Of a DNA stretch of 64,000 bases, positions 1-9,403 are shown piece after piece. Origin of the DNA: Crocinitomicaceae bacterium (GTDB lineage: Bacteria; Bacteroidota; Bacteroidia; Flavobacteriales_D; Crocinitomicaceae); the NCBI GenBank assembly GCA_016709005.1, contig JADJEU010000021.1:199593-263592 (forward strand). Direction: 5' to 3'. The notes beneath the pieces are model-generated. The model did no database searches and had not been told where the DNA came from. It worked only from the letters and a program-made list of their open reading frames with translations. Within the stretch, counting starts at the first letter, position 1, and each line of letters opens with the position of its first letter. The position numbers and the translations under genes were made by a program.

Positions 1-332
1 CGATTGAGCATATTAGGCTCAACACAAATACATATTGACTTCGGTTTGATAGTTTCATAGCGACCTTTTAGTTACTTCTAAATCCAGCTAAATTCAGTTA
101 GCCCTGCATCATCGAAGTTAAAGAAATTAAAATCAAACATGCGTGTCACGGCAATTTTCTTGCTGATCTTTATTCGGGCATGACTGTTTCATACAAGTGA
201 TGGATAAAACCAGGAAGAGTATTCCAAAAGATCCGCTTTCCGTACTTGCCAAAAAACAAAACCGCCCATCACGAATGACGAGCGGTTTTGAACAGATTTA
301 CTACTTATGAAAAATTGGAGGCTTCTAAAAAA
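1..332. other. Intergenic start of window
   Basis: No open frame in this stretch looks protein-coding on either strand. The only recognisable element is the terminator hairpin at 258-289, which serves the minus-strand gene to its right. Confidence 0.5.
258..289 (-). terminator. Intrinsic terminator
   Basis: Arms AAAACCGC and GCGGTTTT enclose a short loop. Read on the minus strand, the hairpin is followed by a T-rich run (the A-run at 251-260 on plus). It lies just downstream of the minus-strand gene ending at 333 and would end its transcript. Confidence 0.7.
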
Positions 333-1278
333 TTATTGTTTGATTGTGCAGTCGCTTATGGTGGATTCGAGCATTTCTGTTTTTAGTGCAGTGATTTCTT
401 CAAATTCAGTTTGATCTAAAATGGCCCAGGTATAAAGTGTCTCGCATAAAGGTTTTGTATACAGGATTCGACCATATCCTAAACGGTCTTTTAAAAAGAC
501 TTCAGTCGCAAAAGTCATTGGGCAATGTCCTCTGATCTCATTCAAATCATAACAAAGAATACCTTTTAGGCGACCGTTCACCAAAAAAGAAGGGATGAAA
601 TTCTTCCTTTTGGTAGTAGAACATGATCTAAATTTTGCTGAGCAATTTCTTCTTTAAAATTTCCATCAACATAATGAAGAATTCGCAAATTTACTTTTTC
701 AGGAGCCGTTTTATAGCCAATGAAAAGTTCTGAGTAGTAGGAATCGATTGCTTCTTCTTCTGAGCCTTCTTGTTCTAAACGCCAGTTTTAAATTGATCCA
801 TTTTACCATCGTGCATGGTCACTACCGCTGAAAGAATTTCGCCATTGTTATACCAGGGAGTGTATGTTTGTAGACAACGATCACCCGGAATTTCAAGGCC
901 GCACGCTAATTCAGAATAGAAACTCGAATCAATTCGCTCTTCCGGAATTACGGCAACAATTCCCATTTTGTAAATGCCTTTTGAGGTGAAAGGTAAAAAC
1001 TGAAAGTGAAAATCTCTTGCATCCAGATCTTTTAAATAGGCCGGTGATTCAGTTCCGGTGACCCAGTTCATAAATTTTTCTTCGGCAAAAATAAGTTCTT
1101 GTGTAGTCGCGGTGCGTGATTGTACGTAGGCGTTATTTTTTCCTAAACCAAAAACCGCTTTGCAGCTATTTAAGGTCGGATTTATCATTCGTTTGCTGTC
1201 AATAATTTCTGCAGCGGTACTGTAATTGGAAACTAGTATCGATTGAATAATTAGAATTCCCGTAATCAATTTTTTCAT
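333..1278 (-). CDS. Secreted hypothetical protein (two frameshifts)
   Basis: I do not recognise the family. The first 167 residues start with a Sec signal (MKKLITGILIIQSILVSNYS, then AAE) and end abruptly near 778. The next reading frame continues directly (…WRLEQEGSEEEAID…), and a third continues from about 595 (…FLVNGRLKGILCYDL…) to the stop at 333. Adding one A near 790 and one near 597 restores a single protein of about 315 residues, so the breaks look like lost bases, not decay. It is rich in Glu and Lys and has no membrane segment after the signal, so it is probably periplasmic or exported. It is a single gene with its own terminator downstream. Confidence 0.55.
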
Positions 1279-1437
1279 AAGGCATTATCTGTTTGTTTAT
1301 GCTAAGTACTGGATTCATTCTCACGAGGCAGTGGCAGAGTTTCCCATCGGGCTTTAGCACTTTTCGTTCGTGTCGATTGATTCTTTTATTGTTTTCAGAT
1401 CTGAAGAGATCATATTTTTCTTAAAAACTTTTATTAG

Positions 1438-1818
1438 TTAAATTGTTTTTTGTTTGTTTGCCCAGGAAAGAGCTTCTGAATAATTATGGAAGACTTTGGG
1501 TGAATCTGTTTCTGTTATTTCGTCGTTTTCTTTTAAACTGGAAACAGCACACGAATTATTGCAGACTACCGCTACACGCATAAATTCCTTCATGTGATCG
1601 ACTTTTTTGCAAATTCGGCACCAGTCTGCTTCTTTGCCAAAATCTTTGTTGTTACTGATGATACAATTTTTTACCGTTTCACCGGTGTTGATTTTTGAAA
1701 CAGCGCGCAACTCCCGCATGAGCTGTGTTGAAAAGTGTGCTTCTTGTTCCAGAGCAATATGTACCAAATCAGACTTTAAAAAGTCTACCGTAATGTTATT
1801 TTCGTTGATCGTAATCAT
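1438..1818 (-). CDS. Conserved small cytosolic protein, unknown function
   Basis: A 126-residue protein with no signal peptide or membrane segment. Its middle has a C-x2-C pair (CRICKK near residue 68) and a hydrophobic strand ending in CNNSCAVSSL (near residues 86-95). The alternating strand/helix pattern (MITINENNITVDFLKSDLV…) resembles STAS or SpoIIAA-like folds, which I offer only as a weak suggestion. It stands alone between the upstream photolyase (divergent) and the secreted gene to its left. Confidence 0.6.
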   Translation of the reverse strand: MITINENNITVDFLKSDLVHIALEQEAHFSTQLMRELRAVSKINTGETVKNCIISNNKDFGKEADWCRICKKVDHMKEFMRVAVVCNNSCAVSSLKENDEITETDSPKVFHNYSEALSWANKQKTI

Positions 1819-2087
1819 ATTTTCATTTTTAGGCGTGAAAGAGTCGTCTTAAATCTTATGATACAAAGGTGCGCCTGGTTGCTGGTCATTTTTCATGGTT
1901 TTTTCCAATCGGGTAGTATCAAAGTTCCGATCGGTGCTTTTAAGCGAACGAACTAAAATTGATGACCAATGTGGGTCTGGTATAATCGATTAAAGATTCT
2001 CAACGCGTCTATATTTTTTATCTTAAGCAGGGTGCGAACATTAAGTCTTTTCGTTTGTTACTGTTGAGTATTTATAATTGCCGCTCC

Positions 2088-3395
2088 ATGTTATCGCACA
2101 AAGTTTCAATATTCTGGTTTCGCCGTGATTTGCGGTTGAATGATAATGTGGGATTAATGGCTGCTTTAAAATCCGGATTGCCTGTTGTTCCGATTTTTAT
2201 TTTTGATTCAGAAATTTTAGAGGGTCTTCCAAAAGACGATGCCCGCGTCACCTTTATCCATGATCAGCTTAATAAAATAAATCAGGAGTTGAAATCAGTT
2301 AATGCCAATTTGCTGGTATTGCATGGAAATCCTGAAGAGGTTTGGAAAGGACTTGTAAACGAATTTGAAATTAAAGCTGTCTATTTTAATCACGATTACG
2401 AGCCGTACGCTATACATCGTGATAAAACCATCTCTGAATATCTCACAAAAAATGGCACAAAGGTTTATTCATTTAAAGATCACGTTTTTTTTGAAAAAGA
2501 TGAGATCACAAAAGCAGATGGCTTGCCTTATACCGTATACACCGCTTATAAGAATAAGTGGTTAGAGAAGTTTAAATTGCTTCCTGAGTACGAACCAGAA
2601 GATGAAAAAAAATTGCGTGAAAATTATTTGAAGTTATCTCACGCCTTTCCCACGCTTGAAAAAATTGGATTTAAACGAAGTTCAATTGTGATTCCAGATT
2701 TTCGTTCAGCCAAAGTCAAGAATTATGGTTTGGTGAGAGATTTTCCGGCCATGAATGAAACGACCTTTGCAGGACATCATTTGCGCTTTGGAACGATCAG
2801 TGTGCGCAGCTTAGTTTATTTTGCTTCACAAAAAGATCAGACTTTTTTATCTGAAATTATCTGGCGTGATTTTTTTAGTCAGATATTATTTCACTTTCCG
2901 TATGTGGTTCAAAACAGTTTTAAAAAACAATACGATTACATTCAATGGGAAAATGATGCAGATCTTTTTGACAAATGGTGTCAGGGAAAAACAGGATATC
3001 CGATCGTAGACGCGGGCATGAACCAATTGAATCAAACGGGCTTTATGCACAACCGTGTACGCATGATTGTTGCCAGTTTTTTAGTAAAACATTTGTTGAT
3101 TGACTGGCGATGGGGTGAAGCTTATTTTGCAGAAAAATTATTAGACTTTGATTTAGCATCGAACAATGGAAACTGGCAATGGGCTGCTGGCTGTGGCTGT
3201 GATGCGGCCCCTTATTTCAGAGTATTCAGTCCGGCTTTACAACAAGAACGTTTTGATCCAAAAGGAGATTATTTAAAACAATGGATTCCTGATTTTGATC
3301 CAAAAAATTATTTAGAGCCGATTGTCGAACATAAGTTTGCACGAGATCGCTCCATTAAGCGATTCAAGGAAGGCATTGAATCTGGAAAAGGTTAG
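2088..3395 (+). CDS. phr: Deoxyribodipyrimidine photolyase / cryptochrome family
   Basis: A light-dependent DNA repair flavoprotein that splits UV pyrimidine dimers. The N-terminus has the antenna-domain signature FWFRRDLRLNDN. The FAD-binding half has WRDFF, GYPIVDAGM, the tail …HNRVRMIVASFLVKHLLIDW, and ASNNGNWQWAAGCGCDAAPY followed by FRVFSP, matching CPD class I photolyases of Bacteroidota. A start at 2088 (MLSHKVSIFW) fits better than the in-frame codon at 2055, because the family begins right before the first beta-strand; this gives 435 residues, a normal length. A CPD photolyase is most likely, but a cryptochrome-DASH or (6-4) enzyme cannot be fully excluded from sequence alone. Confidence 0.93.
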   Translation: MLSHKVSIFWFRRDLRLNDNVGLMAALKSGLPVVPIFIFDSEILEGLPKDDARVTFIHDQLNKINQELKSVNANLLVLHGNPEEVWKGLVNEFEIKAVYFNHDYEPYAIHRDKTISEYLTKNGTKVYSFKDHVFFEKDEITKADGLPYTVYTAYKNKWLEKFKLLPEYEPEDEKKLRENYLKLSHAFPTLEKIGFKRSSIVIPDFRSAKVKNYGLVRDFPAMNETTFAGHHLRFGTISVRSLVYFASQKDQTFLSEIIWRDFFSQILFHFPYVVQNSFKKQYDYIQWENDADLFDKWCQGKTGYPIVDAGMNQLNQTGFMHNRVRMIVASFLVKHLLIDWRWGEAYFAEKLLDFDLASNNGNWQWAAGCGCDAAPYFRVFSPALQQERFDPKGDYLKQWIPDFDPKNYLEPIVEHKFARDRSIKRFKEGIESGKG

Positions 3396-3468
3396 TGCTG
3401 TGTTCAAAATGCTGTTATCGCAACGTTAAAACTAACCACACGATGATTGCTTCACCTATCTTTAACAC

Positions 3469-4368
3469 ATGGAAAAAATTCTGATTACCGGCGCCAGCGG
3501 ATTAATAGGAAAAAAATTAACTGACCTCTTATCTGAAAAAGGCTACGAGGTCATTCATCTGGTTAGAAAAACTCCAACGAATTCGAAGGTGAAATTTCAT
3601 TTGTGGAATCCGGATAAAAATGAATTGGATGAATCCGCTTTTGAAAATATAGATCACATCGTTCATCTGGCTGGAGAAAATATCAGCAACAAACGTTGGT
3701 CAGAAAATCAAAAAAAAATACTGCGTGATAGTCGCATTGCAACCGCCAATTTGTTGTTTGAAAAATCGCGGAACGCAAAGGTCAAAACATTTGTTTCAGC
3801 TTCTGGAATCAGCCTTTACGGCACAGCAACCACCGAAAATATTTACGATGAAGAATCAAAACCAACTGCTGATTTTTTAGCTCAACTTACCGTTGATTGG
3901 GAAAAGGCAGCAGATCAATTTTCGAATAGAGGAGCGCGTGTTGTAAAAATCAGAACATCGGTTGTCCTGTCAAAAAAGGGTGGAGCTTTGGAAAAAATGC
4001 TAAAACCAATTCGAATGGGATTTGGTTCTCCACTGGGAAGTGGCAAACAATATTTTCCGTGGATTCATTTGGATGATCTTTGTCAGATTTATATAAATGC
4101 AGTACAAGATAAAAATCTCTCAGGAGCCTATAATGCTGTTGCCCCAGAACATTGCACCAATCGCGAACTCACTTTAGCAATCGCAAAAAATCTGGGTAAA
4201 AGAATCTGGATGCCGGCGGTTCCAGCATTTGTAATAAAATTACTTTTTGGAGAGATGGGAAATCTGATCTTAAAAGGAAGCAGAATTTCATCCGAAAAAA
4301 TTTTGAAGACCGGTTTTCAGTTTCAGTATCAAACTTTGGACGCTGCTTTGAAGGATTGTTTGAAGTAA
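3469..4368 (+). CDS. TIGR01777-family NAD-dependent epimerase-like protein
   Basis: A 299-residue short-chain dehydrogenase/reductase of the extended type. It has the N-terminal nucleotide-binding loop GASGLIGKKL (residues 8-17), the strand ending HLAGENI, the catalytic-region motif ASGISLYG, and the family-typical YFPWIHLDDL near residue 200. TIGR01777 proteins (E. coli YfcH, cyanobacterial and plant SulA-like) are often annotated as sugar-nucleotide epimerases, but their substrate is not established. The C-terminal DUF1731-like segment (ISSEKILKTGFQFQY) is present, so the protein is full length. It lies 73 bp after the photolyase and could share a transcript with it. Confidence 0.9.
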   Translation: MEKILITGASGLIGKKLTDLLSEKGYEVIHLVRKTPTNSKVKFHLWNPDKNELDESAFENIDHIVHLAGENISNKRWSENQKKILRDSRIATANLLFEKSRNAKVKTFVSASGISLYGTATTENIYDEESKPTADFLAQLTVDWEKAADQFSNRGARVVKIRTSVVLSKKGGALEKMLKPIRMGFGSPLGSGKQYFPWIHLDDLCQIYINAVQDKNLSGAYNAVAPEHCTNRELTLAIAKNLGKRIWMPAVPAFVIKLLFGEMGNLILKGSRISSEKILKTGFQFQYQTLDAALKDCLK

Positions 4369-4374
4369 ACTGTC

Positions 4375-4395
4375 ATCCTGAACTTGTTTCAGGAT
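4375..4395. repeat. Short dispersed palindrome (CCTGAA/TTCAGG)
   Basis: Arms ATCCTGAA and TTCAGGAT surround CTTGT. There is no T-run, so it is not a convincing terminator. Sequences of this type (TCCTGAACTTGTTTCAGGA) are common dispersed intergenic palindromes in many bacterial genomes. Confidence 0.5.
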
Positions 4396-4505
4396 CTGCC
4401 AGTAGTAACGTTCGACCGCCGTGACAAAGCCATTCCTCTAGACTCTAATTCTTCACAACCCTTCAAAATGAACCTTTACTTTTCAATTTTGTATATTCGT
4501 TTGCT

Positions 4506-4992
4506 ATGAAACAGTCTCTTCTTTTTATTTCATTGATAACACTATTGAGTTTTGGATTTTCGCAGAATCAATTAGTGAGCTATTTTAATTCCTATTCTGA
4601 AGTTCATGGCGGCATGGAGGACAGTGGAATTTCCAGAAGTGAATCTTATTTTTTAAGGTGAATGCAAAATTACGCTGCTGGATATTTACGTCTATGACAA
4701 ACAACTCGTTTTAAAAAAAGGAGATACACTGGTAATTAATGTTGCCAAATTCACTCCATATAATGCGAATAAAATTGAACTAAGGAACGGTTCAAATATT
4801 ATCACCGAAAAACCCGCTGAGGTTATATTTATGAAACGATTTGACGTGCGTCAAGTTGGTAGGATCTATTATGCAAATGTTAACCACACGTATGTTTGGG
4901 ATAAAACATTAAAATATATGCACAAGAAAGAAACCTATGTTGTAAAAGCGAAAGAAGGATTTGATACCGGTAATACGGGTTATGCTCCGTAA
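4506..4992 (+). CDS. Small secreted hypothetical protein (frameshift)
   Basis: An ATG at 4506 begins a clear signal peptide (MKQSLLFISLITLLSFGFSQ, cleaved after a Ser-Gln typical of Bacteroidota). The frame stops near 4663, and the following frame continues without pause as …KITLLDIYVYDKQLVLKKGD… to a stop at 4990-4992 (…DTGNTGYAP). One added base near 4660 restores a protein of about 162 residues. The family is unknown; the strand-rich, Lys/Tyr-rich mature part suggests a small beta protein. The AT-rich region in front contains a TATATTCG -7-like element. The break could be a sequencing error or real inactivation; nearby genes show the same defect. Confidence 0.5.
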
Positions 4993-5033
4993 GTGAATAT
5001 CTTCTGATATTTTTTTGAAAATAGGAAATTGGA

Positions 5034-5074
5034 CACCTAGAAATATTCAAGTTTGATTTGAATATTTCTAGGTG
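5034..5074. repeat. Palindrome bounding the ATPase cassette, left copy
   Basis: A perfect inverted repeat with 17-bp arms (CACCTAGAAATATTCAA and its complement) around the 7-base loop GTTTGAT. The copy at 6267-6303 has the same inner 15-bp arms and the loop ATTTGAT in the same orientation. The two copies enclose exactly one gene. Confidence 0.85.
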
Positions 5075-5077
5075 GAG

Positions 5078-6247
5078 TTAAATTTGGGCCAAGTGTTTTT
5101 TTATAAAAGTGTAAGGGTTGGTGACTGTAATTTTATCTTTGGTTTTATATTCTTTTTCAATATTGCAAATGATAAACGATTTGGGACTGTTCAAATCAGT
5201 AATGCTTTGATAGAATCCTTTTGATATGGCGGGATTTTTTGAGTTTTTTATTTCGATACATGCTTTGACAGAGTTTCCGTAAACCATCACCAGATCACAT
5301 TCAGCGCCGGCATGAGTTCTGTAGTAATAAGTGTCCAGTCGTGTTGGCATGGCACTTTTTATTTGAGAGATAATATATCCTTCCCATGACATTCCTAGTG
5401 CTGGATGTGACAATAGATTTTTTTCAGAATCGATTCTAAGAAGACGGTGCAAAATTCCAGTATCGGTAATATAAATTTTAGGTGATTTGACAAGGCGTTT
5501 TCCGACGTTTGAAAAGAACGGCGGCAATCTGTAAATCAGAAAGGCTCCCTCCAGATAGTCCAGATAGCGCTTGACAGTTGTTCCCGTAACATTGCTGGAT
5601 GCGCCAAGTTGTTCTACATTTATTATCGTACCATGGAGGTGCGCGAGCATGCCCCATATCTTGCGCATAACAATGGGTGAAAATCGGATATCAAACAGAA
5701 GTGGAAGGTCACGTTCAATATATGTGGTGATGAATGAATCGATCCAGGCAATGGCCAATTCGTTGCTACGTAAGGTAAGTGCTTTTGGAAACCCACCTCT
5801 GAACCAATGTTTTTGAATTGAAATGGTATCTGGTAATTCATGTAGTCCAATTGGATTCAGATGAAAATAGTAGACGCGCCCAGCCAGACTTTCGGACGCA
5901 CCCTTTAATAAATCGGGCGAGGCAGAGCCGGTAATAATGAAGCGTGCGGGTTTTCTATTTTCATCCACCAAAGCACGAAGTAAAGGAAACAGTTGAGGTA
6001 GTCTTTGAACTTCGTCAATGAGCACGCATTCATTTTGGTAAGTGCTTAAAAAACTCTCAGCATCTTTTTGTAGTATTTGAAAATCACTGTCTTTTTCAAG
6101 ATCCAAATAGAATGTATTTTTTTTGATGGATGCAGTAAGTGTTTTGGCTAAAGTTGTTTTGCCAACCTGACGAGGTCCAAGTAATACGATTACCGGAAAC
6201 TCTTTCAAGTACTTTCGCATCAGTTTTTCTATCTGTCTGTATATCAT
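5078..6247 (-). CDS. AAA_14 / DUF4143 family ATP-binding protein
   Basis: An ATPase of the large AAA_14-DUF4143 family, which has many scattered paralogues in Bacteroidota and whose biological role is not established. The N-terminal domain has Walker A GPRQVGKTT (about residues 25-33 from this start), Walker B CVLIDEVQRLP (75-85) and a sensor strand FIITGSASPDLL. The C-terminal DUF4143 domain ends in a nuclease-like strand pattern, GAECDLVMVYGN…KACIEIKNSKNP, resembling PD-(D/E)xK folds. I prefer the ATG at 6247 (MIYRQIEKL); an ATG at 6262 also exists. It is transcribed alone and lies exactly between two matching palindromes, suggesting a mobile or at least transferred unit. Confidence 0.88.
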   Translation of the reverse strand: MIYRQIEKLMRKYLKEFPVIVLLGPRQVGKTTLAKTLTASIKKNTFYLDLEKDSDFQILQKDAESFLSTYQNECVLIDEVQRLPQLFPLLRALVDENRKPARFIITGSASPDLLKGASESLAGRVYYFHLNPIGLHELPDTISIQKHWFRGGFPKALTLRSNELAIAWIDSFITTYIERDLPLLFDIRFSPIVMRKIWGMLAHLHGTIINVEQLGASSNVTGTTVKRYLDYLEGAFLIYRLPPFFSNVGKRLVKSPKIYITDTGILHRLLRIDSEKNLLSHPALGMSWEGYIISQIKSAMPTRLDTYYYRTHAGAECDLVMVYGNSVKACIEIKNSKNPAISKGFYQSITDLNSPKSFIICNIEKEYKTKDKITVTNPYTFIKKHLAQI

Positions 6248-6266
6248 CAAACAAATATACAAACAT

Positions 6267-6303
6267 CCTAGAAATATTCAAATTTGATTTGAATATTTCT
6301 AGG
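6267..6303. repeat. Palindrome bounding the ATPase cassette, right copy
   Basis: Arms CCTAGAAATATTCAA (6267-6281) and TTGAATATTTCTAGG (6289-6303) around ATTTGAT. It is nearly identical to 5036-5072 and in direct orientation with it as judged by the loop. It sits about 20 bp upstream of the ATPase start, so it could also act on that gene's promoter or as a terminator for the neighbouring gene. Confidence 0.85.
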
Positions 6304-6335
6304 TAGGTAAAAATGATATTTTTTCTGAAAATATC

Positions 6336-9300
6336 TTATTCCCCAATAATCTGAATGGTTCCTTGGCCTTGAAAAGGTGTTCCATTTTCAGCCGCGCCTT
6401 CGTAGGTATAGAAGTAAACTCCATTTGTACACGGTGATCCGTTTTTGTCTTTTCCATCCCAGGCGTCTGCAATATCATCCATTTCAAACATCATAATTCC
6501 CCAGCGGTCAACAATCACACATTCAAAGGACGCAACTGCATCGGCTTTATAATTGAACGAAAACAAATCATTCACACCATCACCATCCGGAGTGAAAATA
6601 TTAAGCGGGATAAAAACAAGTGGATCATAAACAATCACGGGTTTGCACAAGGTATCTGAACAACCATTTTTATTCAATGCAACTAAACACACGTTGTATG
6701 TTCCACCAACATAATAACTGGTATCAAAAGTTTCTGCAACATCGTGACTGATTTGCCAAGGCAGTGCATGTATCCAAAATTCCAGAAGAAAGTGGTATCT
6801 GCATTTGGATCATTTGGATTTGCATAATAGAGTGATTGATTGACAAAGTTGACATTGACTACTGCAGTTCCTTCATAATTACTGGTGAATTGAGGAGACG
6901 TCATTTCAAAATCTGCAACTGGATTCAATGAATCAACAGTTACAATTTGAACTAAAGTGCATCCGTTGTCATCCGTCATGGTCATCTGATAATTACCTGG
7001 ATTTAATCCACCCCAGGTTGTATTATTGGATGTTTGTCCTGTTTGCATGTTCATCCATTCATATTCGTAATCAGGAACTCCACCGGCACCGGCCGCATAT
7101 ACCACGCCGTTTCCTGACTGGTATGAAAACAATCTGCAATAGGCGGGTTCGTATCCAATTTCTGTAAAAACCAATGCAGGCGGATAAGCAATTGTAAAAT
7201 CAAAAATGCGTGAACAACCATTTTCGTCATTGATAGTAACAGTGTAAGTTCCTTCATACAATCCGGCAGAGAATAAATTTCCGATGCCATTACCTCCCTG
7301 TGGTTTTGGTGCCCAGATATAAGATATATCCTGATAATCTCCTGTATGATTAAAGACAGTATCAATGAATGCAAAACCGGTTGAATCACCATAGCAAGCT
7401 GGTTGTGTCAACTGTAAATTAATATCAAGTTGACCGGGTTGCTCGAGAAAAATAGAATCTTCTACAGAACATCCCATGTTGTCTGTAATCGATGCGTAAT
7501 ACCAACCTGTACCCAATTGATTTAAGGTGTTTGAATTTGAAATATTGAGCGCAGCACCGCCGTGTGAATCAGAAATTACAAAAATATTTCCACCATTTCC
7601 ACCAGAGGAATTTAGGGTTACTGAACCATCCGAAAGTTGATAACAGTTTGGTTCGTGTGATATGAAATCAAGTGTGATTTCTGAAGGTTCATTAATAGTA
7701 AATACTTGTGACCAAGCGCATCCTTCATCATCAGAAACAGTCACTACCCAATTGCCACCGGGCAAGTTTGTCTGACTGTCGCCACCGCCAACCCCAACAG
7801 AAGTCTGATCAAAGAGTCCGGAGGTATTTGTCCAGGTAATGGTGTATGGCGCAGATAAACCACCGCTTATATTTGAAATAGCCGCGGCACCGTTGTTGTC
7901 ACCAAAACAAGTTACGTCCTGCAAGCTTGCAGGCAGCCATGTTGCAAAAACAGGATTGCTTCCAAGTCCTACAAAAACAATTGTATCAATTGCACATCCA
8001 TTTGCATCTTCTACGTGAATGAAATAATTTATTCCACCGGCCAATCCATTAAATAAATTGCTGGTTTGTGGTCCGACAACAGTTGCTCCATTTGTAAGTG
8101 TATAGCTCCACCCAGGGTCGTCCGGAAAAATTTCTATTTCACCCGGCAAACCCGGTTGACCCGGACAATTGGCCGCATTTACCACATCAATATCTGTGAG
8201 ATCAATCACACCAATTTCAATTTTTACAGAATCAATCGTAGAAGCACAATCATCTGTAGCCGTTAAATAATACCAGGTTAAAACATCAGGTGAAACGGTA
8301 ATATCATTTGTTGCAGGTGCCGCTGGTGACCAACTGTAGGTGACCGGACCAAAATTATCCGTTACTGTAGCAACTATATTCACGTTGTCATCAGGACAAG
8401 CCGTGAAGGTATTTTGATTAAAGTCGATGGTTGGTGCGCTGTCGATCACATCAATATTTACAGTGTCTGATTTTAATTGACCGCAGGCATCTAAGAATGT
8501 TACAATGTATTGCGTATCTGTTGCTGGTGTTGCAATTGGATTTGGAATATTGGTTGCGCTCAAACCAGTTGCAGGTGTCCAGTTGTAATTGCTTCCATTT
8601 AAAATGTAAGGAGATAATTCAAGTGATTCTCCCGGACAAATTTCAAACGTATAGGTTACCGGAAAAATATTTTCAGAAAGACAAACTGTTTGCGTATTTA
8701 CCGCGCCGCCGGTTGATCCCGTGAATCCCCAGTAAACCATATTGTCACCACTGAAAATGGTGTTGACAATATCGTTTTGAATTCCAACGCGCCAAACACA
8801 GTCAAAATAAACATTCAAAGAATCTGTCGCCGGATTCCATGTAATGCGAATATAGTGTTCAGTATTGTCTTCAATATTTGCTGCTGTGGAACTTGCCTGA
8901 ACTGGTCCCGCTAAGTTGTCAGTAGAAGTATGTGTTCCTGAACCATTTTGCATGATCGCGACATGATCATTGACAATATCGCCGAAACCACCGTTGTAAT
9001 AGGTGTCAAATTCAATTCCAAGTGAAGGTGAAAAACCGGTAAATCCAATTCCTCCTCCGCCTACACCTGCAGCAAAAGGTCCAACAGTTTGTAATCCAAA
9101 AACCATTCCGTCAGCTCCGGCATCGTTGTTGCCAAAGTTCATTTCAAAATTGATTTCAAAGGGTTGGTTCAGATCTAAAAGATCTGTATACCATACCGTA
9201 CCAACTTGATTATTTAAGGCTGCGGTAATCTGATAACAATCACTACCAGTAGCAACGGCATTGCCATTAAGTTGATACGATGATTGAGAATAGGACTGAT

Positions 9301-9343
9301 AAAAAAATCCTGAAAGAATGAATAGTCCAAAATATCTGATCAT
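6336..9343 (-). CDS. T9SS type B cargo: L-type lectin, SprB-like repeats, CHU_C domain (frameshift)
   Basis: A large surface or secreted protein of about 1,000 residues. After the signal peptide (MIRYFGLFILSGFFYQSYSQ) comes a legume-lectin-like domain (about 20-230, with FEINFEMNFGNNDAGADGMV and the LGIEFDTYYNGG strand). Ig/PKD-like and SprB-type repeats follow (…VEDANGCAIDTI…, …VTVSDDEGCAW…, …VTINDENGCSR…). A single lost base near 6763 splits off the last 118 residues, which are the gliding-motility-associated C-terminal domain (NIFTPDGDGVNDLF … VDRWG … AWDGKDKNG … GVYFYTYEG) that targets proteins to type IX secretion as a type B signal. A role in adhesion or gliding is inferred from SprB. 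Confidence 0.85.
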
Positions 9344-9403
9344 AATAAATACGTTTTAACTTGATTCTCAAAGTGGAACCAAAGTTAAAACGTATTAGCG
9401 GAC

